Notes: generated by a model not told the origin, from the sequence alone. Positions 8,102 through 17,284 are shown, counted from the stretch's first letter. The stretch: 64,000 nucleotides of DNA from Streptomyces sp. NBC_01198 (GCF_036010485.1 NZ_CP108568.1:1178001-1242000), one strand, 5' to 3'. Translations and numbers: made by a program.

Positions 8102-8357
8102 CGTTCCCCTCCCCCACGGTTACCCATGCCACTGGAGAGTGGCAGTCGGCCGTGAACCGTTGCATGACTTCCGCACCCGATTCGACGCGCTGCCGCCGAC
8201 GCCGACCCCGCCACCACCCGCCCACCGCCGCCATCCCCGCCATGCCCCGGCCCTCCCCCGACCGGGCGACCTCGGCCGACATGCCCGGCCCACCGCACCC
8301 CGGAGGCCCCGGGGTGCGGGTGGGCGCTGCGGCTTGCGCAGATCGCGGTCGACGAGG

Positions 8358-9245
8358 TTACGACCCCTGCGGCCCCTCCGTGAACTCGGTGGCGTGGTCG
8401 GCGGCCCACTGGTGGAACGTTCGCGGCGGCGTACCGAGGATGTCGGCCACCGCAGTGGTGATGTACGCGGGCTGTCCGACCGCCGCGCTCCACGCGGCGA
8501 GCAGCATGTCGGCGACCGAGCTGGGCACCGAGCCCTCCGACAGGCTCCGGAACTCGTCCGGTGTCATCTCCTCGAAGGCGATCCGGCGCCCCAGGGCGTC
8601 ACCGATGACGCCCACCTGCGCGGCCTGGGTGAGTGATTCGGGGCCCGTCAGCACGTAGTCGCCTCCGACGTGTCCGTCCTGGTGGAGCGTCCGCGCCGCG
8701 ACGGCTGCGACGTCGCGGTCGTCGACCGGTGCCGACGCGGCAGCACCGTAGGGCCACCGGACGACTTCGCCGGCCCGGATCGCCGGCGCCCACCAGGCCA
8801 GCGAGTTCGACGCGAACATCCCCGGCCGGATGATCGTCGACTCGAGTCCGGTGGCTGCGATGTGCCGCTCGATGTCGGCGTGCAGCATCGCCATGGAGTT
8901 GGGCTGCTGGAAGAAGGGGTGCGGTGTCTGGTGCGGGGAGGAGAGGAAGACGATCCGCCGTACGTGGGCTGCCAGTTGCTCCACGACTGCCTGCGCGGTC
9001 TGAGGCGGGGCGGTCCAGACGAGGAAGACCGCACCGGCGCCGTTCAACGCTGGGGCGAGTGTCTGGGGCACCGTGAGGTCGCCGGTGAAGACCTCGACCT
9101 CCGCCGGCAGGGTCGCCGCCGCCTCGGAGCGATGGGTGAGGGCGCGGACCGGCACGCCCGCGTCAAGGAGTCGGTCGATGACGACGCGGCCGACCCGGCC
9201 CGTCGCCCCGGTCACGAGCACGGGAGAAAGGTGTATCTGATCCAT
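8358..9245 (-). CDS. NmrA-like NAD(P)-binding oxidoreductase (atypical SDR)
   Basis: About 295 residues with the N-terminal dinucleotide-binding motif LVTGATGRVGRVV and the overall pattern of NmrA/HSCARG-like extended SDRs (IIRPGMFASN near the middle, no classical YxxxK pair seen). Such proteins are quinone reductases or redox sensors. ATG 9245 was preferred; ATG 9254 and TTG 9257 are upstream in-frame options, none with a strong ribosome site. It is divergent from the TetR regulator, with a shared 63-bp promoter region, so it is the likely target of that repressor. Confidence 0.85.
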   Translation of the reverse strand: MDQIHLSPVLVTGATGRVGRVVIDRLLDAGVPVRALTHRSEAAATLPAEVEVFTGDLTVPQTLAPALNGAGAVFLVWTAPPQTAQAVVEQLAAHVRRIVFLSSPHQTPHPFFQQPNSMAMLHADIERHIAATGLESTIIRPGMFASNSLAWWAPAIRAGEVVRWPYGAAASAPVDDRDVAAVAARTLHQDGHVGGDYVLTGPESLTQAAQVGVIGDALGRRIAFEEMTPDEFRSLSEGSVPSSVADMLLAAWSAAVGQPAYITTAVADILGTPPRTFHQWAADHATEFTEGPQGS

Positions 9246-9259
9246 GCCGCCCATCAAAA

Positions 9260-9291
9260 CGTTACCCGGTTAAAAAAGCAACTCGGTAACG
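9260..9291. promoter_or_regulatory. Shared operator between NmrA-like gene and tetR
   Basis: Inverted repeat CGTTACC (9260-9266) / GGTAACG (9285-9291), seven-base arms 18 bases apart, in a low-GC strip between divergent genes. Its size and place fit a TetR-family operator. A TGTTAA (9294-9299) close to the tetR ATG may be its -10 element. Confidence 0.5.
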
Positions 9292-9308
9292 AATGTTAAA
9301 CTGGTCAG

Positions 9309-9905
9309 ATGAGCGAGCCGACGGGGCTGCGGGCCCGCAAGAAGGAGCGGACGCGCGACGCCATCGGCGACGCGGCCATCTCACTGTTCCTGGAGCGCGG
9401 CTTCGACCGCGTCTCGGTCAACGACATCGCTGCGGCGGCCGAGATCTCCAAGCCGACCCTCTTCCGGTACTTCCCCACCAAGGAAGACCTGGTGCTGCAC
9501 CGGTTCGCTGACCACCAGGGCGAGGCGGCATGCGTCGTACGCGACCGCAGCCCCGGCATCAAGCCGGTGACGGCGCTGCACCGGCACTTCCGGGCCGGCC
9601 TCGACCGGCACGACCCCGTCACCGGCCTCAACGATCATCCCGCGGTGGTGGCGTTCCATCGGCTGGTGTTCAGCACGCCGAGCCTGGCGGGACGACTCAC
9701 GCGATACCAGCTCGAGGACGAGGAGGCACTGGCGGACGCCCTCGGCGAAGGCATCCAGGCACGCCTGCGAGCCGCCCAGGTACTCGCGGTCCAACGGGTG
9801 CTCGCCCAGGCCAACTGGCAGAAGATCGCCGACGGCCGAACCGCCCCCGACGTCCACCCCGAGGCCGTGGCCGATGCCGACCAGGCATTCCACCAACTGC
9901 CGTGA
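9309..9905 (+). CDS. TetR-family transcriptional repressor
   Basis: A 198-residue TetR regulator. The N-terminal helix-turn-helix covers about residues 10-56 (DAAISLFLERGFDRVSVNDI and EISKPTLFRYFPTKEDLV); the C-terminal ligand-binding domain is helical and unassigned. The tetR-type YFPTKEDL motif is typical. It is divergent from the NmrA-like oxidoreductase and probably controls it and itself through the repeat at 9260-9291. The ATG is very near a possible -10, so the mRNA may be leaderless or have a very short leader. Confidence 0.92.
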   Translation: MSEPTGLRARKKERTRDAIGDAAISLFLERGFDRVSVNDIAAAAEISKPTLFRYFPTKEDLVLHRFADHQGEAACVVRDRSPGIKPVTALHRHFRAGLDRHDPVTGLNDHPAVVAFHRLVFSTPSLAGRLTRYQLEDEEALADALGEGIQARLRAAQVLAVQRVLAQANWQKIADGRTAPDVHPEAVADADQAFHQLP

Positions 9906-9988
9906 CAGGCGCCACTCCAGTCTGAAGTCCCGGCACAACGGGTTGTGCTCCATGGCGTTCGGCCCGGATATCAGGAAGGCTGACGCGC

Positions 9989-10372
9989 ATGGTCTCAGTA
10001 GTGCAGAACGTAGCGATCGACTGTGCAGACGCCTATGAGCTGGCCCGGTTCTGGAGCAGAGTGACCGGCCGCCCGCAGCATCCGGAGGACGGACCGGGCG
10101 ACCCCGAGGCCCAGGTCCTGCTGGCCGAGGGCCCGGTGCTGCACTTCAACCAGGTGCCCGAGGGCAAGACGGTCAAGAACCGCATCCACCTGTGCCTGCG
10201 CCCCGAGACCTCACGCGACGAGGAGGTGGACCGCCTGGTGGGCCTCGGCGCCACCTTCGTCGCCGACCGCCGCAATCCCGACGGCTCGGGCTGGGCCGTT
10301 CTCGCCGATCCCGAGGGCAACGAGTTCTGCGTTCTTCGCAGTGAGTCCGACCGGGCCGCGATGAATTCCTGA
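9989..10372 (+). CDS. VOC-family (glyoxalase/bleomycin-resistance fold) protein
   Basis: A 127-residue single-domain VOC protein with two beta-alpha-beta-beta-beta modules: N-terminal VQNVAIDCADAYELARFW and C-terminal WAVLADPEGNEFCVL, the usual family signatures. Comparable actinobacterial proteins are called glyoxalase-like and have no proven substrate. AGGAAGG lies upstream of the ATG. It follows tetR by 83 bp in the same direction but need not share its transcript. It converges on the SDR gene across a hairpin terminator. Confidence 0.88.
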   Translation: MVSVVQNVAIDCADAYELARFWSRVTGRPQHPEDGPGDPEAQVLLAEGPVLHFNQVPEGKTVKNRIHLCLRPETSRDEEVDRLVGLGATFVADRRNPDGSGWAVLADPEGNEFCVLRSESDRAAMNS

Positions 10373-10415
10373 CGCTCACACCCGTTCCCAGCCGGCGGCC
10401 ACTTCCCGGGCCGCT

Positions 10416-10440
10416 CGGCGCGGCATGATCAGCCGCGCCG
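10416..10440. terminator. Bidirectional hairpin between VOC and SDR genes
   Basis: Perfect nine-base stem CGGCGCGGC / GCCGCGCCG with a seven-base loop in the gap between two convergent genes. GC-rich, without a T-tract, as is common for actinobacterial terminators. Confidence 0.5.
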
Positions 10441-10503
10441 TGCAGCAACCTCGTCGCCGCAACTGCCCCGGTAGGGCGCCGGGCTTCGCACGGCACCATC
10501 GGC

Positions 10504-11208
10504 TCAGGGCCGGTGGCCGTTCAGCATCTCGACCACTTCTCCCGCTCGGCCCGATGCGAGAAGAGTGCAGACTGCGGCGGCAATGTCTTCGGGATGAACG
10601 AGTGGGCCGACTTCGTCGCGCTCGGGTCCGGTCAGCGCGGCCCATTGCTTTCGTGCGCGCTCCAATCCGATCCACCCGGGCACCACGGCCATCACACGGA
10701 CATCCGTACGTCCCGCAAGGCTTGTGGTGAAGCGGTGCAGGCCGGCTTTCGCGGCGCCGTACTCCGGGGAACCGTAGGCAGCGTCGCCAAGGCCGCCGCT
10801 GGACCCGATGTTCACCACCGCGCCTGCTGCGGTGGAGAGCATTGGCCACAGCAGGTGGGTCAGCAACATCGGAGCGGTGAGGTTCAGTGTGAGCGCGGCC
10901 ATCCACCGCTCGGGCCCTGCGTCGGGATACTGCTCATCCGGGAGCCAGCCACCGGCGTTGTTCACCAGCCCTCCGATGTCACCACGCGCCAAGAGGGCAC
11001 TGGCGGCAGTACGGACCCCTTCGACGGTCGACAGATCGCCCGTGAGACCGACTGCTCGGTCCCTGCCGCCGAGGCGCTCGACGCTGGCCTTCAATGCCGT
11101 TTCGTCGCGGTCGAGCAGAACAACGCCCCGTCCGCGAGCAACCAGCTCCTCAGCGATCGCATAACCGAGCCCGGCAGCGCCTCCCGTGACGACGATATTG
11201 GTACCCAT
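10504..11208 (-). CDS. Short-chain dehydrogenase/reductase (classical SDR)
   Basis: A 234-residue classical SDR: cofactor motif VVTGGAAGLGYAIAEELV, NNAGG structural motif, and the catalytic Ser/Tyr/Lys set in INIGSSGG...YGSPEYGAAKAG. The first beta-strand is followed by an LLDRDE acidic end, which favours NAD over NADP. ATG 11208 gives a normal SDR N-terminus; the frame stays open far upstream but that part is not protein-like. Substrate unknown. No operon partner. Confidence 0.88.
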   Translation of the reverse strand: MGTNIVVTGGAAGLGYAIAEELVARGRGVVLLDRDETALKASVERLGGRDRAVGLTGDLSTVEGVRTAASALLARGDIGGLVNNAGGWLPDEQYPDAGPERWMAALTLNLTAPMLLTHLLWPMLSTAAGAVVNIGSSGGLGDAAYGSPEYGAAKAGLHRFTTSLAGRTDVRVMAVVPGWIGLERARKQWAALTGPERDEVGPLVHPEDIAAAVCTLLASGRAGEVVEMLNGHRP

Positions 11209-11902
11209 ACTCTCCGTCCTACCCCGCATCACCATCACCCACCTCGGCCACGACCTGGTTGCCGCAACGCCGGGGCGTAGCCGGGCCGCAGCACCCGCCC
11301 CGGTCGCTGAGCTGGCCAGCCAGGTGGTGTGGTGGGAGCTGGCGGGCGACCCCGTCGCGGCGGCGCGCCGGCCTGTGGTGAACGGCTTCGACCGGATGCC
11401 GGCGCGAGGGCCCGCGTCCGTTCGGCGGTCTGTCGGCCCGGGCAGTGGCATCAGGCCTGGCGGGTCCAGGCCCGGGTGGTGGCCCCGCGAGCTATGGGGG
11501 ATCGCTCGTCCGCGCCAAGACTGCTCAGGAGGGCCGTGTAGGCGCCTTCGGCCGCCCGGCCTGAGACGGTGCCTTCCGGCGCGAGAGCCAGGCAACTCCT
11601 CCCCCAGGAATGTCCGTTCCCCGTGAACAAAGAGGTCCTGGCCCACCTGAACCTTTGACCACCTGCCAGTTGAGATGGCCTCTCGACCGACTGCCTGAAG
11701 TGGCGCCGGCTCCCGCTGAGGGTTACTCCGTAGCCGGCTGGGTCGCTGGGCACCCCGTGGACGGTCGGGCAGGTCGGGGTGGATGATCCGGTCATGCCGA
11801 CTGGAGAAGAGCTCGATTCCATGGAGCTTTGCGCCGCGGCCGCATCCGCGGGGGTGTGGCTGAGGTGAGGCGCCTGCGCGCCCTGCTGCGGGGGGACCGT
11901 GA
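11209..11902. other. Long intergenic stretch with no supported gene
   Basis: About 690 bp between the SDR start and the subtilase fragment. Codon bias is weak in all frames. A minus-strand frame ending at 11451 has a protein-like tail (SLGADERSPIARGATTRA) but no good start or ribosome site. It probably holds sequence left after the upstream part of the protease gene was lost. Confidence 0.4.
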
Positions 11903-12700
11903 CCGGCGGCATCCGACTGGGTGTCCACCGGACCCGGCGTCAAGTGGCAGCAGTACGCGAGTATCGACGGCTGGCAGTCCAACACCGACGTGCGGTCCTT
12001 CCGGCCGGGCAGCGTACAGAAGGACCGCTGGTTCGGCCCCATCACACGGCCGCGGCTGACCAGCGCCGAGATCCCGTTCCGCGGCGGGCCCGGCATGAGC
12101 CTCTTCATCACGGGACCCGCAGGCGACGCGGGGTCGGCGCACAACGCCTACTCCAACCTGGTGTCGGGGACGTTCTCGCTCTATCAGGGCGACACGCTGG
12201 TGACGCAGCGCAGAACCCAGGACGCGCCCACACTCGACGTCTGGGACCTGTCACCGCAGGAACTGCCGTATCGACTGGTCGCCGAGACCACGGCTGACCC
12301 CGCGTTCGGCCCGTACTCCCCCACCACCCACACCGAGTGGGACTTCACCTCCGGCGCCCCTCAGGACGTGGACGCCAAGGCCGTCCCGCTGGCCCAGCTG
12401 GACTACGGAACCGACCTGGACCCCGAGGGGCGGGCGAAGCGCACCTCGGACTTCTCCATCACCCCCCAGGTGCTCGGCAGCAACTCCGCCCATGACGCGG
12501 TCTCCTCGGTCACTCTGGACGTCTCCTACGACGACGGGGCCGCCTGGCACCGCCAGGACCTCAGGGAGAAGCGGGGCACCTGGAAGACGTCTCTGAAAGC
12601 TCCGCACGGGGCCGGCTACGTCTCCATCCGGGTCACCGCCAAGCAGCGCAACGGCGGCGGCATCACCCAGACCGTCGTCCGGGCCTTCGGCCTGAAGTGA
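11903..12700 (+). pseudogene. C-terminal fragment of a large secreted S8 (subtilisin-like) peptidase
   Basis: About 265 residues of open frame matching the C-terminal region of the roughly 1,100-residue S8 peptidases of streptomycetes: a beta-rich domain with TSSVTLDVSYDDG-like repeats (here VSSVTLDVSYDDGAAWHRQ) and the terminal GYVSIRVTAKQ...ITQTVVRAFGLK. No catalytic Asp/His/Ser domain or signal peptide is present, and an in-frame stop (11900-11902) lies just upstream of the conserved part (DWVSTGPGVKWQQ). A GTG at 11921 could start translation but nothing supports a functional product. Read as a truncated relic. Confidence 0.72.
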
Positions 12701-12854
12701 CACCCCGAGGGGCCGGTGCACGGCTCCTACGGCCACGTCCTCGGGTCTGACGACCGGGCCGATGGGCACATGGTGCCCCCGTCTCGATCCCCACCAGTGC
12801 CCACGACGGCCCCGTCGCAGACGAGTTCCGGTGCTTCGGGCTGGTGGGAGTGGC

Positions 12855-12897
12855 GGTCTGCTCGGGCAGGCGGTCAACGGCCGGCTCCGAGCAGACC
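12855..12897. terminator. Hairpin between subtilase fragment and BP74-domain gene
   Basis: Perfect 11-base arms GGTCTGCTCGG / CCGAGCAGACC separated by 21 bases, in the gap between two convergent coding stretches; likely bidirectional terminator. Confidence 0.5.
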
Positions 12898-12952
12898 TTC
12901 CGGTGACGCGGGTGTCGTGATGGGTGGGCATCGGTACCCGCGGGCGGTCACC

Positions 12953-13417
12953 CTACGGTGCGGGGATTTCCCTGACCAGACGGGAGGTCCAGTCGCACCA
13001 GACGCGGCCGGGCAGGAAGGGGCCGCCGACCTCGTCGAGGTGGTCCTCGACGTAGGGGATGGACGAGTCGCAGACCTCGATGGCCTGGTTGAAGAAGCTG
13101 GTCTCGTCGGGGTTCGCCTGGAAGCTCCAGCCCGGGTTGTAGGGGGCCGGCCGGGGGATGATCCGCGTCAGAACATGGGGCTCGTCGGTGGTGGCGCCGC
13201 TGACGAGTTCGCGGGCGTGCTCGATGTCCGAGCTCTCCGTCAGCTTGATGACGAAGGTGGCCCTGGTGATGTCGGTCATCTCGAAGTAGGCGGGGCCCGC
13301 TGCGGCGGCGCGGACCGGCCCCTGCTGGGGGGTGTTGGCCTGAGAGGGCTGTGCCACGGCGAAGGCGAGCACGCCAACGGCGGCCACGCTGGCCGCCTTG
13401 GTGAACACATGTCGCAT
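12953..13417 (-). CDS. Secreted BP74-type (calmodulin-binding-protein-like) domain protein
   Basis: A 154-residue exported protein. Residues 1-27 form a signal peptide (ending AVAQPSQA); the rest matches the BP74 N-terminal domain named after a Dictyostelium protein: FEMTDITRATFVIKLT, HVLTRIIPRPAPYNPGWSF, and a C-terminal VEDHLDEVGGPFLPG...WCDW. Two cysteines (VCDS and WCDW) could form a disulfide. ATG 13417 was chosen because GAGGAGAAG lies just upstream; a longer frame to 13456 adds a stretch not typical of signal peptides. The domain's function in bacteria is not established. Confidence 0.82.
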   Translation of the reverse strand: MRHVFTKAASVAAVGVLAFAVAQPSQANTPQQGPVRAAAAGPAYFEMTDITRATFVIKLTESSDIEHARELVSGATTDEPHVLTRIIPRPAPYNPGWSFQANPDETSFFNQAIEVCDSSIPYVEDHLDEVGGPFLPGRVWCDWTSRLVREIPAP

Positions 13418-13653
13418 GAGGGACTTCTCCTCGTTCCTGGGCGTCGTGCTCATCACGACTGACTACCGAGAGCATTCAATCAGTGACTGCGAGTGATCAG
13501 AGTGATCTCGGCATTCGGGTCGCGGAGGATGTCCACCCCGGCCCCGACAGCCTCCGCACCGGATCGAAGAAGCTCAAGAAGCTCCTCGGTTGGCGAGACC
13601 CACAACGGAGGCTTTCGGCGCCCGCAGTGTCCGACAGGCCGTAGGTCCCGGTG

Positions 13654-14070
13654 TTATTGCCCCACCACGAACACCGGCTCGACGTTCAGTTCGCTGAACC
13701 GCCAACCGTCGGGCGTCCGGACGGCCTTGTTGCGGGCCAGGCCGTAGCGCCGGGAGGCGGGCAGGAGACTGTCGGCGTGGCCGGACAGGGCGGTGATGTA
13801 CGCGCGGATCGTCGCGGTGTCGCCATCGACCTCGATCAGCACGCTGCTGAACCGGTGGAGCAGGCGGGCGTAGTCCTTGTTGCCCGCCTCGATCTGTGCG
13901 ATCAGAACGTCGCGGCCGGACCCGATGCCGTTGCGGGTCGTGCCAATGGCGTCCTGCGCCAGAACGTCTTTCAGGTTGCCGAAGCGGTGCTCGTCCAAGG
14001 CCCGCCCCAACTGCAAGAGCAGGTCGTGCAGCTCGGCGCGGTCGGCCAGGGTGCGCAGGTCGTAGTTCAT
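13654..14070 (-). CDS. SnoaL-like / NTF2-fold protein
   Basis: A 138-residue alpha+beta-barrel protein of the SnoaL/NTF2 superfamily: N-terminal helix with RAELHDLLLQLGRALDEHRF, the middle barrel, and GWRFSELNVEPVFVVGQ at the end, typical of SnoaL_4-like members that act as cyclases, hydratases or ligand binders. AAAGGACA precedes ATG 14070. It is divergent from the LuxR-type regulator 176 bp away, which may control it. Confidence 0.85.
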   Translation of the reverse strand: MNYDLRTLADRAELHDLLLQLGRALDEHRFGNLKDVLAQDAIGTTRNGIGSGRDVLIAQIEAGNKDYARLLHRFSSVLIEVDGDTATIRAYITALSGHADSLLPASRRYGLARNKAVRTPDGWRFSELNVEPVFVVGQ

Positions 14071-14246
14071 GCGGTGTCCTTTCGGGACTGGGGAATGAAA
14101 GGAACCATGCGGGGCGCGGCGGGGGACGCGCATCACTCCCGCCCCGTTCTTGCGCAAAGTCGCAACGGTGTCCGCCCCGCGTTGGCGCGACCCGGTTTCT
14201 GGGGCAGGATGCGGATTCAGGGTGGGACGTCAGGGGATGGCCGGCG

Positions 14247-14882
14247 ATGTCTGAGGTGGCGTGGCTGAAGTCGCTGCGGGCCGGGCGCGGTGTGTGCCCG
14301 CTGTTCGGGGCCGATGCCGTGGTGGCCCGGTTCGCCGACATCGTCTCCGTCAAGCGCAGCGAGCGGCTGGTCATGGTTCCCGAGTCGTCCCAGCGCCCGG
14401 TGCTTGGGACGCTCCCGATGCCGCCGGATGCGCGTACGCGCTGGCTGGGATCGGCCCCGTCGAGCCATGACGTGCGTCTGATCGCCGCCGGCTCCGAACA
14501 TCGGATCCTGCCGGCCCTGCCGGCCAAGATGGTCATCATCGACCGGGCGATCGTCATGACGCCCATCGACCCGGAGGATCCGCTGAAGGGGGTCTGGCAG
14601 ATCACCGCCGAGCCGCTGGTGCGCGCCCTGGTCGAGATCTACCAGCGACTGTGGGGGCAGGCCGCTGAGCCGGTGCGATGGCCGGCGGGCCTGTCGGCCA
14701 GGGAGCGCGCCGTGGTCACGCTGCTCGCCGAGGGCCGCACCGACCAGACGGTGGCCGAACAACTGGGCCTGAGCCGGCGCACCATCACCTACACGGTCGC
14801 GGATCTGATGGAGAGGTACGGGGCGCGCAGCCGGTTCCATCTGGCGCTGCTACTGGCCGGCGCCGACGCCGGGGACTTGTGA
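14247..14882 (+). CDS. LuxR-type HTH regulator with a TrmB/PLD-like sensor region
   Basis: A 211-residue regulator with a C-terminal LuxR helix-turn-helix (about 150-205: LSARERAVVTLLAEGRTDQTVAEQLGLS... split as two motifs, then RRTITYTVADLM). The N-terminal 130 residues (RRSERLVMV-like start, LPALPAKMVIIDRAIVMTPI) resemble the phospholipase-D-like sensor of streptomycete TrmB/LuxR hybrids, but the N-terminal TrmB winged helix usually found in them is absent, so this is a short form. ATG 14247 has CAGGGGA upstream. Divergent from the SnoaL-like gene. Confidence 0.8.
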   Translation: MSEVAWLKSLRAGRGVCPLFGADAVVARFADIVSVKRSERLVMVPESSQRPVLGTLPMPPDARTRWLGSAPSSHDVRLIAAGSEHRILPALPAKMVIIDRAIVMTPIDPEDPLKGVWQITAEPLVRALVEIYQRLWGQAAEPVRWPAGLSARERAVVTLLAEGRTDQTVAEQLGLSRRTITYTVADLMERYGARSRFHLALLLAGADAGDL

Positions 14883-15039
14883 GTCACGACCGCGGCTGTC
14901 GCTGTGGCACGCGAGACCCGCTCTGGTGTTCCGTGACCGTACGGCTCGATGGAGAGGGCCTGCCTTGCCGTCGACGTTGCGGGGCCCGGTAGAGGCCTTC
15001 GCTCGCTGCCGGCGTGCCCCTTCACCGGCAACGTAGCGG

Positions 15040-15627
15040 CTACTTCCGGACCAGGAGGACGACGGCAATGATGATGAACGCGGCGATCGGGACCAGAATC
15101 CTCGCCAACTCCTCCGGCGTCTTGCGGTACAGCCAGTTCTTCCCCTGCGGGTGGAACCTCATGGACGGGTCCGTGCTGGCCTCCCACCAGCGGATGACCT
15201 TCCGGCAGTTGGCTTCGAAATCCGGGACCGGGTGCAGGGTGCTGCGCCCGAGGCCGGGCAGCGAGCGGGTCCGCCCGTTGGCGAAGGTGACCCGCAGAAG
15301 GGCGTAATCGCCGTGCTGGTTGCTCTCCCGATGGACGCCGACCCATCGGATGTCCTGCCACGGGTGGGTACGGCCGCGGCCGAAGCCCGCGCAGATGGTG
15401 ACTCCGGCCGTGCTGAACGTCGTCCGGCGCCGGCACACGCTCACGACGATCAGTCCCAGTAGGGCCAACGTTCCGCCCATCAGCCACCCGGCGGCCACCG
15501 CACCGAGTTGCAAGAAGGACAGGGCCCCTTCGATCAACAGCCCCGCAAGCATCGGGATAATCGTCGACCACTGCGCGTTCCGGAACTGATCCCGCCCCCA
15601 GAACGTCAGTTCGTGCTCAGCAGCCAT
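15040..15627 (-). CDS. Membrane protein with bacterial PH-like domain
   Basis: A 195-residue protein: two transmembrane helices near the N-terminus (about 22-62), a cytoplasmic PH-like segment (RRTTFSTAGVTICAGFGRGR, then HPWQDIRWVGVHRES) and a further helix at the C-terminus (ILVPIAAFIIIAVVLLV). The layout is that of small bacterial PH-domain (bPH2-like) membrane proteins of unknown role. GAGGGGGG precedes ATG 15627; the frame continues upstream but without coding character. A protein of similar design lies at 31435-31839. Confidence 0.8.
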   Translation of the reverse strand: MAAEHELTFWGRDQFRNAQWSTIIPMLAGLLIEGALSFLQLGAVAAGWLMGGTLALLGLIVVSVCRRRTTFSTAGVTICAGFGRGRTHPWQDIRWVGVHRESNQHGDYALLRVTFANGRTRSLPGLGRSTLHPVPDFEANCRKVIRWWEASTDPSMRFHPQGKNWLYRKTPEELARILVPIAAFIIIAVVLLVRK

Positions 15628-15924
15628 AACCAACCCCCCTCGTTCTCGCCCCTCTGGCGGACTCGTAAGTCGCCCGCTCTCGTCCGACCCTGCACCCGGC
15701 GGCGGAACGAGGGATCTTCCCCGCAGGCGCAAATATAGCGTCGGCAGTACGGCGGCGCCTGTGCAGTAAACGGCAGCCTCAGCAGGCGCAACACTGCCGA
15801 CTGCTGGTGCAACCGCTTGTCCTCTGACTGCGTCTGGCGCGCACGCCGCGGTCGGGTTGCGGCGTACGAGGAGGAAGGGGCGAAGGCCGTCGCGGCCACG
15901 GCGACGATGAGCCATGGTGGCTCG

Positions 15925-16047
15925 ATGGACCGCCGCATGCGACCGCTGGTGCGGCCGGACACCGTCCTGCGCTGGCACCGGGACCTGATCGCCCGAGAAC
16001 ACGACCGGCTCGGCGGCATCCTCCACCAGTACCGCCACGCCCCTTGA
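15925..16047 (+). pseudogene. Internally deleted integrase-core transposase remnant
   Basis: A short open frame joining an N-terminal transposase piece (RPDTVLRWHRDLIARE, typical of rve-type integrases) directly to the usual C-terminus (RLGGILHQYRHAP, stop). The catalytic core between them is missing, so this is a deletion scar of an insertion sequence. No terminal inverted repeats were found. Confidence 0.6.
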
Positions 16048-16080
16048 CCTGCACGGACGAGGTCTTCGGCAAGGACTGCG

Positions 16081-16938
16081 TCAGTCCGTCGTCGGCCGGT
16101 AGGTGTAGACGGTCGTCGTCACGGCGCACACGCTGGGCGAGACGATCTGCACCCGCAGCAGTTTCGCGGCGGGGTCGTAGTCGATGCCCTCGGTCTCGAA
16201 CGAGCCCGAGCAGATGCTCGACCGCGGCACCTGGAACAGCGTGCTGACCGTGCCGGTGACCGGCGTGCCGTCCAGGGCGTGCGGCAGGTCGACCTGGAGC
16301 ACGTCCTTCGCCGCGTCGTCCGAGGCACACACCAGGCGGGTCGCGGACACGAAGTCACACCCCTGGATGTTCTCGACAGCGCGGTCGAGGGTGATCTGGC
16401 CGGCCTGTGCAAGGCTTCCCCCGGTGGCCGACGTGGCGGGGTTGGTCAGCGGGGCCGGGAAGACCTGGAGCCGGTTCATCGTGCCCCACTCGCCCCCGAC
16501 CAGCCACTGCGCGTCGGGCGAGACCGCGTCGAAGGAGTTGTTGAGGAGTTCCCCGGCGTCCAGCGAGTGCGTGTAGTCGTAGCTCTGCCCCGACGGCGTG
16601 GTCACCTCGAACATCTTCGAGGTGGCGTCGCCGCCGCCCTGGTAGGCGTCGAAGACGTAGCCGTTCGCGACGTCCGGGTCGCCGACGTGGTTCCAGCCCG
16701 CGAACCGCAGGCGCAACGGGATCGACCCGAGACCGCGAGTCAGCACCGAGCCGTCCGCGCGGGTGGCGATCCCCTCGCCGCCGGTCAGCGAGTTGACCGA
16801 GGAACTGCCACTCCGCACCCACCCACCCGGTGAATCGGCCTGCGCAGTGGCGGCCCCGGCGGTAGCCAGTGCCGTCGTGGCGAGCAGCAGGGCGGCAGCA
16901 CGGCGGCATCGTGCGATTGCGGTCAACGCGACCCCCAA
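16081..16938 (-). CDS. Secreted protein of unknown function, probably beta-propeller-like
   Basis: About 285 residues. A hydrophobic signal peptide ends near TAGAATAQA, giving an exported mature protein of some 250 residues, rich in beta-strand and aromatic/Gly motifs and with several cysteines in the C-terminal half. No known domain recognised. The only in-frame starts near the signal peptide are TTG codons (16938 or 16926), without a clear ribosome site, and a strong hairpin lies ten bases upstream, so the true start is uncertain. Confidence 0.7.
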   Translation of the reverse strand: MGVALTAIARCRRAAALLLATTALATAGAATAQADSPGGWVRSGSSSVNSLTGGEGIATRADGSVLTRGLGSIPLRLRFAGWNHVGDPDVANGYVFDAYQGGGDATSKMFEVTTPSGQSYDYTHSLDAGELLNNSFDAVSPDAQWLVGGEWGTMNRLQVFPAPLTNPATSATGGSLAQAGQITLDRAVENIQGCDFVSATRLVCASDDAAKDVLQVDLPHALDGTPVTGTVSTLFQVPRSSICSGSFETEGIDYDPAAKLLRVQIVSPSVCAVTTTVYTYRPTTD

Positions 16939-16947
16939 GGGTGTGAG

Positions 16948-16978
16948 GGGACCGCCACTCGACTCCGGTGGCGGTCCC
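16948..16978 (-). terminator. Hairpin directly before the secreted protein gene
   Basis: Perfect 11-base stem GGGACCGCCAC / GTGGCGGTCCC with a nine-base loop, ten bases before the apparent start at 16938. It may terminate minus-strand transcripts coming from the DUF574 gene or act as a leader hairpin controlling the secreted protein. Confidence 0.5.
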
Positions 16979-17284
16979 GGGCAGCAAGGACCCTAGCCCC
17001 GCGTTGGGCTGCCCCACCACAGTTCCGCGCCCAACTCAGCCTGAACAGAGGGTTGTTATCGAGCATCCGGAGACGCGGAGCACCTGGAGGGTCCCGCCCC
17101 CGCAGAGCAGCAGGCGCAGACCACGTCCCCCGATCGCGGGGTAGCCGATCACGGCGTTCCGTCCCCTGGACTCGGCAGGCACGTCGGCTGGCGGCACCCG
17201 AGCAGGGGCAGGACGATCAGCAACGTGGGCACGGTCAGGCCCAGGGTCGACTGCCGGGCACCGCGCCGGGCAAGCCGCTCGGCC
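16979..17284. other. Intergenic stretch, possible membrane-protein tail
   Basis: About 300 bp with no supported gene. One minus-strand frame encodes RRGARQSTLGLTVPTLLIV, which looks like the end of a membrane protein, but no start or upstream homology could be tied to it. Confidence 0.3.

Noticed and set aside
10504-12144. A long 546-codon form of the SDR
   Set aside because: The N-terminal 300 codons have no SDR homology or coding bias; the Rossmann motif begins right after ATG 11208.
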